NCBI RefSeq assembly: GCF_022179285.1
Contig: NZ_BPQO01000007.1
Location: 1-64,000, forward strand
Source: Methylobacterium hispanicum
GTDB lineage: Bacteria > Pseudomonadota > Alphaproteobacteria > Rhizobiales > Beijerinckiaceae
Direction of reading: 5' to 3'
Length of the DNA stretch: 64,000 nt
Part shown: one piece after another, positions 10,179 through 18,291 of the stretch
How the letters are laid out: each line of letters starts with the position of its first letter
Numbering within the stretch: position 1 is the first letter of the stretch
Position numbers and translations under genes: made by a program
The notes under the pieces: generated by a model
Seen by the model: the letters and a program-made list of their open reading frames with translations, nothing else
The model's database searches: none
What the model was told of the DNA's origin: nothing

Positions 10179-10691
10179 TTACGGGATCGGATCCCCGGCG
10201 CTGCGATGCCTCCGCCGCAGGGGAAGTCCGTCGAGGAGCAGCAGCACCACGCCTGTCGAGATCCAGACGTCCGCCAAATTGAAGGTGAACCAGCGGATGC
10301 CGCCGGTGTGCAGGTCGAGGTAGTCCGTGACGACGCCGTCCATGAGCCGGTCGACGAAGTTGCCGGCGGCCCCGCCCGCTATCGCGGCGAGCCCGAGGCG
10401 TTCGAGCCCGCCGCCCGCGGCCAGGGCCCAGCCGGCCACGAGGCAGGTGAGCGTGCCCTGGATGGCGAGGAGCAGTGCCAGGGAGGACGGGTCGTGCGCC
10501 GGGAACAGGCTGAAGCTGATGCCGTAGTTGAATGACAGGCTCAGGTCGACGAAGGGCAGTGCGCCCCTGACGGCGCCTTCCTCCAGCCACGCCTCGGCCA
10601 CCGCCTTGGCGACGAGGTCTATGGCCGCGGCGGCCCCCGCCACCCCGGCCACGGTCGCCGCCCGGCCGGCCCACCCTGACAGGGAGATCAT
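10179..10691 (-). CDS. lspA: Lipoprotein signal peptidase II
   Basis: This 170-residue aspartic peptidase of the inner membrane removes signal peptides from prolipoproteins. Four membrane segments are visible. The conserved blocks are present: SFNYGISFSLF, then GGAAGNFVDRLMDGVVTDYLD with the first catalytic Asp, and FNLADVWIS with the second. The ATG overlaps the stop of the upstream P1B ATPase by one base (TGATG), so translation is coupled. An lspA gene following a lead/zinc ATPase is known from the pbr lead-resistance operon of Cupriavidus, where PbrC is the homologous peptidase. This is therefore probably a resistance-operon copy and not the housekeeping gene. Confidence 0.93.
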   Translation of the reverse strand: MISLSGWAGRAATVAGVAGAAAAIDLVAKAVAEAWLEEGAVRGALPFVDLSLSFNYGISFSLFPAHDPSSLALLLAIQGTLTCLVAGWALAAGGGLERLGLAAIAGGAAGNFVDRLMDGVVTDYLDLHTGGIRWFTFNLADVWISTGVVLLLLDGLPLRRRHRSAGDPIP

Positions 10692-12886
10692 CAGGCCCTC
10701 AGGAGACGGAGCGCGTTGGCCGTCACCAGGACGGTCGCGCCGGTGTCGGCCAGGATGGCCGGCCAGAGGCCGGTGATGCCTGCGACGGTCGTCATTAGGA
10801 ACACGGCCTTCAGGCCGAGGGCGATCGCGACGTTCTGGCGGATATTGCCCAGGGTCGCCCGAGAGAGGGAGACCAGCGCCGCCACGTCGCCCACCCGGTC
10901 GTTCAGCACCGCCGCGTCCGCCGTTTCCAGGGCCGCGTCGGTGCCGCCGCCCATCGCGATGCCGACGCTGGCGGCGGCGAGCGCCGGCGCGTCGTTAATG
11001 CCGTCGCCGACCATCGCCACCGGAGCCGCCGCCTTCAGGGCCGCGATCTCGGCGAGCTTGTCCTGGGGCAGGAGCTCGGCCTTCACGTCGAGCCCGAGTT
11101 CGGACGCGACCGCCTCGCCCGTGCGCCGGTTGTCGCCGGTCAGCATCACGCTGCGGACGCCGAGCTTCCGCAGGGCCGAGATGCCGGCCGCCGCGTCGGC
11201 GCGGGGCTCGTCCCGGACCGAGATGGCGCCCAAGGCCTCGGCGCCGCGGACGACGATGACCACCGTCTTGCCGCCGGCTTCCAGGTCCGCGACCGCGCGC
11301 TCGGCCTCGGGGCCGAGCCGCGCGCTCTCGGCGGCGTGGCGTGGGGAGGCGACGAGCACCGTCTGACCCATCACCGTGGCCGACACCGCCTTGCCGGGGA
11401 TGGCGCGGGCGTCCCGCGTCGGGCGCAGCGGCACCCCGTCCGCGCTCGCCCGGTCGAGGATGGCCCGGGCGATGGGGTGGCCGCTTCCGCTCTCGACCGC
11501 GGCAGCCAACCCGAGAAGCGAGCGCTCCGACGCGTCCGGGGCGAAGACCAGGATGTCCGAGACCCGCGGCCGTCCGGCGGTCAGCGTCCCGGTCTTGTCG
11601 AACGCGACCGTGTGCACCCGCCCGATGACCTCCAGTGCGGCGCCGCCCTTGACGAGCAGCCCGCGTCGCGCACCGGCGGCCAGTCCGGAGGCGATGGCCG
11701 CGGGGGTCGAGAGCACCAGCGCGCAGGGGCAGGCGATGAGGAGGAGCGCCAGGCCCCGGTAGATCCAGGTGCCCCAATCGGCGCCGAGCAGCGGCGGCAC
11801 GACCGCAACGGCGGCCGCGAACGCGAACGCGATGGGCGTGTAGACCGCGCTGAACCGGTCGATGAAGCGCGCCGTGGGCGACTTCGACGCCTGCGCCTCC
11901 TCGACGAGGTGCAGGATGCGGGCGACTGTGTTGTCGGCCGCCGTCTTTGTGACCCGGACCTGGAGCGCGCCATCGGCGTTGACGCTGCCGGCGTAGACCG
12001 GGTCGCCGACCTCCTTGGGCTTCGGGACCGATTCGCCAGTGATGGGGGACTCGTCCAGGCTCGACGCGCCGTCGGTGATCACCCCGTCGGCAGGCACACG
12101 GTCGCCCGGCCTCACGACCACGACTTGCCCGATGGCCAGCGACGCAGCGGCCACCTCGCGGATGGTGCCATTGGCCTCGTCGACGAGGCGGGCGGTCTTC
12201 GGCACCAGGGCGGCGAGCGCCTTGATGCCGGCACGCGCCCGGCCCGCCGCCACGACCTCCAGCATCTCGCCGACCGTGAAGAGCAGCACGACGATGGCGG
12301 CCTCCTCGGCGGCGTGGATGGCGAGCGCCCCCGCGGTGGCGACCGACATCAGCATCTCGATGGAGAAGGGCGTGCCGGCCAACGCCGCCACGGCCGCGCG
12401 GCGGCCGTAATAGGCGAGCCCGACGAGCGCCCCTGGCCAGTAGGCGTACTCGCCCGCCAGGCCCGGCGCGATCCGCTCGACCAGGAAGCCGGCGGCGAAC
12501 AGGGCGCCGATCAGGATGCCCAGCCGCGCCTTCCGGCTCCGCCAGAGCGGCGGCTCAGGCTCCTCCGCGGTCCCGGCGGGCGGGGCGCCGCCCGAGGCTT
12601 GGGCCATGGCTAAGTCCGCGGCCGTGGGGAGCAGCGCGACGCCGTAGCCCAGGCGCTCGATACGCCCCTCCAATTCGGTCCTCGGCGTCGCAGCCTCATC
12701 GAGCGCGAGGTCGAGGACTTGGCTGCCGTAGTTCACGCGCACGTCCGCGACGCCCGGCAGCCGGGAGACGGCGGTCTCGATCTTCCCGGCGCAGGTCGGG
12801 CAGTCCATGCCCTTGACCCTGTAGCGCAGGGCCTGCGGACCGTTCGTGGGGAAGGATGTGCGGTCCGCGCCGGCGGCCTGGCTCAT
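10691..12886 (-). CDS. zntA: P1B-type ATPase exporting Zn/Cd/Pb
   Basis: This 731-residue cytoplasmic-membrane ATPase exports divalent soft metals. An N-terminal HMA domain carries GMDCPTCAGK (about 26-35). Other signatures are the actuator-domain loop TGES, the transmembrane CPC in LLIACPCALVLSTP, the phosphorylation site DKTGTLT, and the hinge GDGINDAPALA. The last helices show LGLKAVFL and ADTGATVLVTANALRLL, carrying the Lys and Asp typical of the ZntA (P1B-2) subgroup. The start has GGAG just upstream. It heads the operon with lspA, and its promoter contains the CadR-type dyad at 12941-12961. Zn/Cd/Pb specificity follows from subgroup motifs and the regulator. Confidence 0.95.
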   Translation of the reverse strand: MSQAAGADRTSFPTNGPQALRYRVKGMDCPTCAGKIETAVSRLPGVADVRVNYGSQVLDLALDEAATPRTELEGRIERLGYGVALLPTAADLAMAQASGGAPPAGTAEEPEPPLWRSRKARLGILIGALFAAGFLVERIAPGLAGEYAYWPGALVGLAYYGRRAAVAALAGTPFSIEMLMSVATAGALAIHAAEEAAIVVLLFTVGEMLEVVAAGRARAGIKALAALVPKTARLVDEANGTIREVAAASLAIGQVVVVRPGDRVPADGVITDGASSLDESPITGESVPKPKEVGDPVYAGSVNADGALQVRVTKTAADNTVARILHLVEEAQASKSPTARFIDRFSAVYTPIAFAFAAAVAVVPPLLGADWGTWIYRGLALLLIACPCALVLSTPAAIASGLAAGARRGLLVKGGAALEVIGRVHTVAFDKTGTLTAGRPRVSDILVFAPDASERSLLGLAAAVESGSGHPIARAILDRASADGVPLRPTRDARAIPGKAVSATVMGQTVLVASPRHAAESARLGPEAERAVADLEAGGKTVVIVVRGAEALGAISVRDEPRADAAAGISALRKLGVRSVMLTGDNRRTGEAVASELGLDVKAELLPQDKLAEIAALKAAAPVAMVGDGINDAPALAAASVGIAMGGGTDAALETADAAVLNDRVGDVAALVSLSRATLGNIRQNVAIALGLKAVFLMTTVAGITGLWPAILADTGATVLVTANALRLLRA

Positions 12887-12933
12887 GGTGCGCTCCGTTC
12901 GCCGGGCTCCTGGTCCGGACTGGGAAGGCCCCC

Positions 12934-12964
12934 TACATGCACCCTGTAGTCACTACAGGGTCAA
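12934..12964 (-). promoter_or_regulatory. MerR-type promoter and operator of the ATPase operon
   Basis: A perfect dyad with 9-bp arms (ACCCTGTAG / CTACAGGGT, 3-bp centre) occupies 12941-12961. On the minus strand it lies between a -35 box TTGACC (12959-12964) and a -10-like CATGTA (12934-12939), with a 19-bp spacer. This over-long spacer with a central dyad is the hallmark of promoters untwisted by MerR-family activators, and the half-site is close to known CadR/PbrR operators. It serves the ATPase operon on the minus strand and probably autoregulates the divergent regulator. Confidence 0.88.
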
Positions 12965-12986
12965 GGCCGTGCGGAGCGCTTCTTCC

Positions 12987-13388
12987 ATGACCATCGGCAG
13001 CCTCGCGGAGGCCACGCAGACCCGTGTCGAAACGGTCCGGTGGTACGAGAAGGTCGGGTTGCTGCCCCCGCCGGCGCGGTCGAGCGGCAACTACCGGCTC
13101 TACGGGCCCGAACACCTGCGCCGGCTGAGCTTCATCCGCCGCGGTCGCGCCCTCGGCTTCACCGTGGAGCAGATCCGGGACCTGCTCGCCTTGGCGGACG
13201 ACCGGGATCGCTCCTGCGGCGAGGTCGACACCATCGCCCGCGCCCATCTCGCCCACGTGGAGCGCAAGCTGGCCGACCTGACCCGGCTCGCCTCGGAACT
13301 CCGCGAGGTCATCGGCCAGTGCGGCTGCGGGTCGGTCTCCGACTGCCGCATCATCGAGGCGCTATCGCCGTTGGGTGAACCCGCGTGA
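12987..13388 (+). CDS. cadR: MerR-family metal regulator, CadR/PbrR type
   Basis: This 133-residue activator-repressor senses divalent soft metals. The ATG at 12987 is chosen because it begins the canonical MTIGSLAEATQTRVETVRWYE helix-turn-helix. RSSGNYRLYGPEHLRRLSFI is the wing region, followed by a long dimerisation helix. The metal-site cysteines are in the CadR/PbrR places: SCGEVD (about 75), then QCGCGSVSDC near 112-121. It is transcribed divergently from the P1B ATPase operon across a 100-bp gap holding the operator. Cd, Pb or Zn as effector is inferred from the cysteine pattern. Confidence 0.92.
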   Translation: MTIGSLAEATQTRVETVRWYEKVGLLPPPARSSGNYRLYGPEHLRRLSFIRRGRALGFTVEQIRDLLALADDRDRSCGEVDTIARAHLAHVERKLADLTRLASELREVIGQCGCGSVSDCRIIEALSPLGEPA

Positions 13389-13406
13389 GCGATCTGGGCG
13401 CGGGGG

Positions 13407-13625
13407 TCAGCGAGCGACGTAGGGCATCATCAGCACTCGGCTCTCGAACAGCCCCTTGGCCGCGAACCCGCAGCACGCGACGGCGAGGACAGCGACCGTG
13501 ATCGCGACGAAGGCTCGGCGCGCGGCGGTCCGGACGTGCGGCCTGATGCGACGGCGGCGGCCCGCGTTCCTCTGGCCCCAGGAATGGCGTTCCACGCGAA
13601 CCGCCCCGTTCCGCCCGACGAGCAT
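13407..13625 (-). CDS. Small single-pass membrane protein, RRRxRPHVR family
   Basis: This predicted 72-residue protein has a very basic N-terminal half containing GRRRRIRPHVRTAARRAF, followed by one hydrophobic helix (ITVAVLAVACCGFAA). The basic motif and topology recur in the 56-residue protein at 49480-49650, which argues that both are real genes. The function is unknown. It converges with the CadR-like gene. The exact start is uncertain. Confidence 0.5.
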   Translation of the reverse strand: MLVGRNGAVRVERHSWGQRNAGRRRRIRPHVRTAARRAFVAITVAVLAVACCGFAAKGLFESRVLMMPYVAR

Positions 13626-13770
13626 CGCAGGCTTGCCACCGCGACCTTAAGAGGCCCGGGGATAACATGCCGGCGGCCAAAGCCCGAAGGGCCGGCGCGG
13701 TCAACTCGCGAGAGACAAAAAGACAGTACTACGCGAGGCGAACTCAGGATAGAACAGCCTCGGAAACCAA

Positions 13771-13800
13771 GAAGCCCACAGGTTGGAACCTGTGGGCTTC
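13771..13800. repeat. Perfect 30-nt palindrome
   Basis: Two 14-nt arms (GAAGCCCACAGGTT and its exact complement) flank a 2-nt centre. A second perfect palindrome, AACCCATGGGTT, follows at 13812-13823. Both lie in the gene-free stretch before the NYN gene. No T-tract follows on the plus strand; on the minus strand TTGGTTT follows. It could be a strong hairpin, a recombination site or a binding site. Confidence 0.75.
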
Positions 13801-13867
13801 ACACGGGCCGGAACCCATGGGTTGCTGACGGCGCACCGTTCAGCGTTGACGGATCGGATATGAGTGC

Positions 13868-14608
13868 ATGGAGCTGGATAGTCAAGCGGGAAAATCCAGG
13901 ATCCGGGCTGCACTCTACATCGATGGCTTCAATTTGTATCATTCCGTCAATGATTTAGGAGAGCCCTTTCTGAAGTGGTGCAACTTCTGGAAGCTGGGGG
14001 AGTCGATCATCTCGCGCCAGTCGGAGGAGCTCGTTCGCGTCGTGTTCTGCACGGCCTATTACCCGGGCGATCACAGCAAGAAAATCCGCCACGAGCGCCT
14101 GGTCCGCGCCCTCAAACTGGTCGGCGTTGAGACCGTCCTCGGCCACTTCAGCCATGAAGACGCCAAGTGCCGGGACTGTGGCTCCACTTGGCAGAAGCCG
14201 ACCGAGAAGGCGACGGACATCAATCTCGCGCTTAGCGTCTATGACGACGCAGTACAGGACGTCATGGATACTGCATATCTCCTGACCGCCGATACGGACC
14301 AGGCGGCGACAGCCAAGCTGTTCGCCAAGCGCTTTCCCGGCAAGAAGCTCGTCAGCGTCAGCCCCCCGGGCCGGACCCACTCGCAGCACATCCTGTCGCA
14401 CACCCCGCACAAGATCGCGCTTAACCGGGAGCATATCGAGAGGGCGCTGTTCCCGGGGCTCGTCACCGCGGAGGGGCAGGCCTCCGTCATGCGCCCGCAC
14501 GAGTACGACCCGCCGGCCGGCTACGTGATGTGGGACCAGCGTCCGAAGCCCGCGCCCAAGTCGGGGGCGAAGGCGGCCGCGCCGGCGGCGGCGATGCCCG
14601 AGCGCTGA
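13868..14608 (+). CDS. NYN-domain (PIN-like) putative ribonuclease
   Basis: This 246-residue protein has a NYN domain, a PIN-like nuclease fold that usually cleaves RNA. Visible acidic blocks are ALYIDGFNLYHS (about 15), EKATDINLALSV (about 115) and YLLTADTDQAATAKLF (about 137), which supply the Asp residues of the metal-binding catalytic site. The Cys pattern AKCRDCGSTWQKPTEK between them may bind zinc. The last 40 residues are Pro/Ala-rich and probably disordered. It is a lone gene after a palindrome-rich leader, convergent with the DUF411 gene. The RNA target is unknown. No damage is seen. Confidence 0.82.
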   Translation: MELDSQAGKSRIRAALYIDGFNLYHSVNDLGEPFLKWCNFWKLGESIISRQSEELVRVVFCTAYYPGDHSKKIRHERLVRALKLVGVETVLGHFSHEDAKCRDCGSTWQKPTEKATDINLALSVYDDAVQDVMDTAYLLTADTDQAATAKLFAKRFPGKKLVSVSPPGRTHSQHILSHTPHKIALNREHIERALFPGLVTAEGQASVMRPHEYDPPAGYVMWDQRPKPAPKSGAKAAAPAAAMPER

Positions 14609-14621
14609 ATCCGCCGTGGCC

Positions 14622-15083
14622 TCAGGTTAGTTCCCCGCCGCGGTACCGCGCGAACGTCGACCGACCGTCCTTCCCAAACAGGACGACGTCGTAGGTATCA
14701 GGCTGCATGTCCTCGACCTCCATGCCGGGCGAACCGACCGGCATGCCTGGCACGGCCAGACCCATTCCCTCGGGTCGCTCCGCGAGGAGCCGCTTGATCG
14801 CCCCGGCCGGGACGTGCCCCTCGATCACGTAGCCGCCGACCTGGGCGGTGTGGCAGGAGGCAAGCTCGCGAGGCACCCCCAGGCGGATCTTGAGCGGGTT
14901 CACCGGGCCCTCGGTCACGGTGACGGTGAAGCCGGCCTCGCGCAGGTGGGTGACCCATCTCTCGCAGCAGCCGCAGCTCGGGTCCTTGGTCACCGCGACC
15001 ATCGGCGGCCCCTCCGCCAAGGCGCCCCGTCCAAGCATCAGCCCCACCGCCAAACCCACGAGCACGGTACGTCTGGATGGCAT
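14622..15083 (-). CDS. DUF411 periplasmic metal-binding protein
   Basis: This 153-residue protein has a twin-Arg-like signal (PSRRTVLVGLAVGL) and the DUF411 signature KDPSCGCCERWVTHLREAGF. Family members are often found beside copper and silver efflux genes and may carry metal in the periplasm. The ATG at 15083 is preferred because AGGAG lies just upstream; an in-frame ATG exists at 15104. It is the last gene of the Cus-type operon, after cusA. A second Cys (SCHTAQVGGYVIEGHVPA) completes the family core. Confidence 0.85.
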   Translation of the reverse strand: MPSRRTVLVGLAVGLMLGRGALAEGPPMVAVTKDPSCGCCERWVTHLREAGFTVTVTEGPVNPLKIRLGVPRELASCHTAQVGGYVIEGHVPAGAIKRLLAERPEGMGLAVPGMPVGSPGMEVEDMQPDTYDVVLFGKDGRSTFARYRGGELT

Positions 15084-15117
15084 CGCATCGCTCCTCATCG
15101 TCATCTACCGTTCGCTC

Positions 15118-18100
15118 TCACTCGGCCGCCTGCGGCAGCCGCATCGCCTCACCATCCGTCCCCTCGCGGACCGCGCCGGCCGGGGGCAGGCCCCGCCCCT
15201 TCACCAGGGCGTAGACCGCCGGGATGACCACCAGGGTCAGCACGGTCGAGGAGACCATCCCGCCGATCATCGGCACCGCGATGCGCTGCATGACCTCGGA
15301 GCCTGAACCGGTACTCCAGAGGATGGGCAGCAGGCCCGCCATGATGGCGACGACCGTCATCATCTTGGGCCGGACCCGCTCGACCGCGCCGACCATGATG
15401 GCCCGGCGCAGGTCCGGGCGCGCGAGCGGGCGTCCCTCGCGCTCGCACTGGGCGCGGACCTCGTCGAGGGCGTGGTCGAGGTAGACCAGCATGATCACCC
15501 CGGTCTCGGCAGCGACGCCAGCCAGGGCGATGAAGCCGACCGCCACAGCGACCGACAGGTTGAAGCCCATCCACCAGAGCAGCCACACCCCGCCGACCAG
15601 GGCAAAAGGCAGCGACAGCATCACGATGAGTGTCTCGGTCAGGCGCCGGAAGTTCAGGTAGAGCAGCAGGAACACGATCAGCAGCGTCAGCGGCACCACG
15701 ACCGCGAGGCGCGCCTCCGCACGCTCCAGGTACTCGTACTGTCCGCTCCACTGCAGGGTCGTGCCCTGGGGAAGCCGCACCGCGTCTGCCACCGCCTTGC
15801 GCGCCTCGGCGACGTAGCCGCCGAGGTCTCGCCCGGCGATGTCGACGAAGAGGTAGACCGCGAGATGCCCGTTCTCGGTGCGGATCGAGGTCGGCCCTCG
15901 GGTGAGCTCGACCTTCGCCACCTCACCGAGCGGCACCGTGCCGCCGGTCGGCAGCGGCACCTGGACCTCTGTCGCGATGGCCCTTGGGTCCGAGCGGAAG
16001 GCGCGCGGGTAGCGCACATTGACGGTGTAGCGCTCGCGGCCCTCGACCGTGTTCGTCACGGACTGCCCACCCAGGGCCGTCGCGACGACGTCCTGCACGT
16101 CCCCGACCATCAGGCCGTAGCGCCCGAGCGCTTCGCGGTCCGGCGTGATGTCGAGGAAGTAGCCCCCGATGACCCGCTCGGCATAGGCGCTCGACGTGCC
16201 CGGCACGGCCCGCACCACCGTCTCCACCTGGCGGGCGACCCCCTCCATCGCCCTGAGGTTGGTGCCCAGCACCTTCACGCCCACCGGGGTGCGGATGCCC
16301 GTCGAGAGCATGTCGATGCGCGCGCGGATCGGCTGCGTCCAGGCATTCGACACACCCGGGAACTGCAGGGCCGCGTCCATCTCCGCCTTGAGGCTCGCGA
16401 GCGTCACGCCCGGGCGCCACTCCGCCTTCGGCTTCAAGGCGATGACCGTCTCGAACATCTCCATCGGCGCGGGGTCGGTGGCCGTGTTGGCGCGCCCAGC
16501 CTTGCCGTAGACCGAGGCCACCTCGGGGAAGCTCTTGATGATGCGGTCCTGGGTGGCGAGGAGCTCGCCGGCCTTGGTCACCGAGATGCCCGGCAGGGTC
16601 GTCGGCATGTAGAGCAGCGTGCCTTCGTCGAGCTCCGGCATGAACTCGGATCCGAGTTGCCGGGCCGGCCAAGCGGTCGCGGCCAGTACGCCGACGGCGA
16701 GCAGGATGGTGAGGAGTCGGGCTCGCAGAACGCCGGCGATGAGAGGCAGGTACAGCCAGATGAGGAGCCGGTTCAGCGGGTTGCGGTGCTCCGGGACGAT
16801 GCGCCCGCGCACGAACAGCACCATCAGGGCCGGCACCAGCGTGACCGAGAGGAGCGCCGCCGCCGCCATGGCGAAGGTCTTGGTGAAGGCGAGCGGCCCG
16901 AACAGCCGTCCCTCCTGGCTCTCCAGGGTGAAGATCGGCAGGAAGCTCATCGTGATGACGAGGAGCGAGAAGAACAGGGACGGCCCGACCTCCGCAGCGG
17001 CCTCGACGAGGACCTCGACCCGCGGCTTGCCCGGGGGCGCCCGCTCCAGGTGCTTGTGGGCGTTCTCGATCATCACGATGGCGGCGTCGACCATGGTGCC
17101 GACCGCGATGGCGATGCCGCCCAGGCTCATGATGTTGGCGCCGATTCCGAGCGCCCTCATGCCGGCGAAGGCCATCAGGATGCCGACCGGCAGCATCAGG
17201 ATGGCCACGAGCGCGCTGCGCACGTGCAGCAGGAACACGATGCAGACGAGAGAGACGACGATGCTCTCCTCGACCAGCGTGTGGCGCAGGGTGTCGATGG
17301 CCGCGTCGATGAGCTGCGAGCGGTCGTAGACCGGCAGGATCTCGGTGCCGGCCGGCAGGCTTTTCGCGACCTCTGCGAGCTTCGCCTTGACGCCCTCGAT
17401 GACGTTGAGTGCGTTGGCGCCGAAGCGCTGCAGGACGATGCCGCCGGCGACCTCGCCCTCGCCGTTCATCTCGGTGATGCCGCGGCGCTCGTCCGGCCCG
17501 AGCTCGACCCGGGCGACGTCCCGGAGCCGCAGCGGCGTGCCGCCCACGGTCTTGAGCACGATGTTCTCGATATCGGCGACGCTCTTCAGGTAACCGCGCC
17601 CGCGCACCATGAACTCGAACTCGGACAGCTCGACCGTGCGCCCGCCGACGTCGGCGTTGCTCGACCGGATGGCGTCCCGGAGCTTGTTGAGGCTGATGCC
17701 CTGCGCGCGCAGCCGGTTCGGGTCCACGACGACGTTGTACTGCTTCACGAACCCGCCGACGCCCGCGACCTCGGCCACGCCCTCCGCGCGCGAGGCCCCG
17801 AACCGGATGACCCAATCCTGCAGCGACCGAAGCTCGGCGAGCGTCCGTTCCTTCGCGACGACGACGTACTGGTAGACCCAGCCCACACCGGTCGCGTCGG
17901 GTCCGAGGGTCGGCGTCACGCCGACCGGCAGGCGGCTCGCCGCACCGTTGAGGAACTCCAGCACGCGCGAGCGCGCCCAGTACGGGTCGGTGCCGTCCTC
18001 GAAGATGACGTAGACGAAGGACACCCCGAAGAACGAGAAGCCGCGCACCACCTTCGCCTTCGGAACCGTCAGCATGGCGGTCGTGAGGGGGAAGGTGACG

Positions 18101-18291
18101 ACGTCCTCGACGGTCGTCGGACTTTGCCCGGGGTATTCGGTGTAGACGATGGCCTGCACGTCCGAGAGGTCGGGGATGGCGTCGAGCGGCAGGGTCTTGA
18201 GCGCCAGGACGCCGGTCGCCACCGCGAACACGGTCCCGATCAGCACCAGGACGAGGTTGCGGGCCGACCAGCCGATCAGGCGGGCGATCAC
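15118..18291 (-). CDS. cusA: Cu(I)/Ag(I) RND efflux pump CusA
   Basis: This 1057-residue inner-membrane RND transporter exports monovalent copper or silver. It has twelve predicted helices and two large periplasmic loops. The N-terminus shows KTLPLDAIPDLSDVQAIVYTE-like sequence, as in CusA. The proton-relay helix reads AIAVGTMVDAAIVMIENAHK, the motif of the Cu/Ag subgroup, unlike the DFG-VDGA motif of the Zn pump at 51576-54824. It overlaps the upstream cusB stop by 4 bp. The length is normal (E. coli CusA has 1047). Met pathway residues were not checked position by position. Confidence 0.95.
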   Translation of the reverse strand: MIARLIGWSARNLVLVLIGTVFAVATGVLALKTLPLDAIPDLSDVQAIVYTEYPGQSPTTVEDVVTFPLTTAMLTVPKAKVVRGFSFFGVSFVYVIFEDGTDPYWARSRVLEFLNGAASRLPVGVTPTLGPDATGVGWVYQYVVVAKERTLAELRSLQDWVIRFGASRAEGVAEVAGVGGFVKQYNVVVDPNRLRAQGISLNKLRDAIRSSNADVGGRTVELSEFEFMVRGRGYLKSVADIENIVLKTVGGTPLRLRDVARVELGPDERRGITEMNGEGEVAGGIVLQRFGANALNVIEGVKAKLAEVAKSLPAGTEILPVYDRSQLIDAAIDTLRHTLVEESIVVSLVCIVFLLHVRSALVAILMLPVGILMAFAGMRALGIGANIMSLGGIAIAVGTMVDAAIVMIENAHKHLERAPPGKPRVEVLVEAAAEVGPSLFFSLLVITMSFLPIFTLESQEGRLFGPLAFTKTFAMAAAALLSVTLVPALMVLFVRGRIVPEHRNPLNRLLIWLYLPLIAGVLRARLLTILLAVGVLAATAWPARQLGSEFMPELDEGTLLYMPTTLPGISVTKAGELLATQDRIIKSFPEVASVYGKAGRANTATDPAPMEMFETVIALKPKAEWRPGVTLASLKAEMDAALQFPGVSNAWTQPIRARIDMLSTGIRTPVGVKVLGTNLRAMEGVARQVETVVRAVPGTSSAYAERVIGGYFLDITPDREALGRYGLMVGDVQDVVATALGGQSVTNTVEGRERYTVNVRYPRAFRSDPRAIATEVQVPLPTGGTVPLGEVAKVELTRGPTSIRTENGHLAVYLFVDIAGRDLGGYVAEARKAVADAVRLPQGTTLQWSGQYEYLERAEARLAVVVPLTLLIVFLLLYLNFRRLTETLIVMLSLPFALVGGVWLLWWMGFNLSVAVAVGFIALAGVAAETGVIMLVYLDHALDEVRAQCEREGRPLARPDLRRAIMVGAVERVRPKMMTVVAIMAGLLPILWSTGSGSEVMQRIAVPMIGGMVSSTVLTLVVIPAVYALVKGRGLPPAGAVREGTDGEAMRLPQAAE

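Noticed and set aside
13771..13800. Rho-independent terminator
   Set aside because: The hairpin is strong, but no T-run follows on the plus strand, and no gene ends just before it on either strand.
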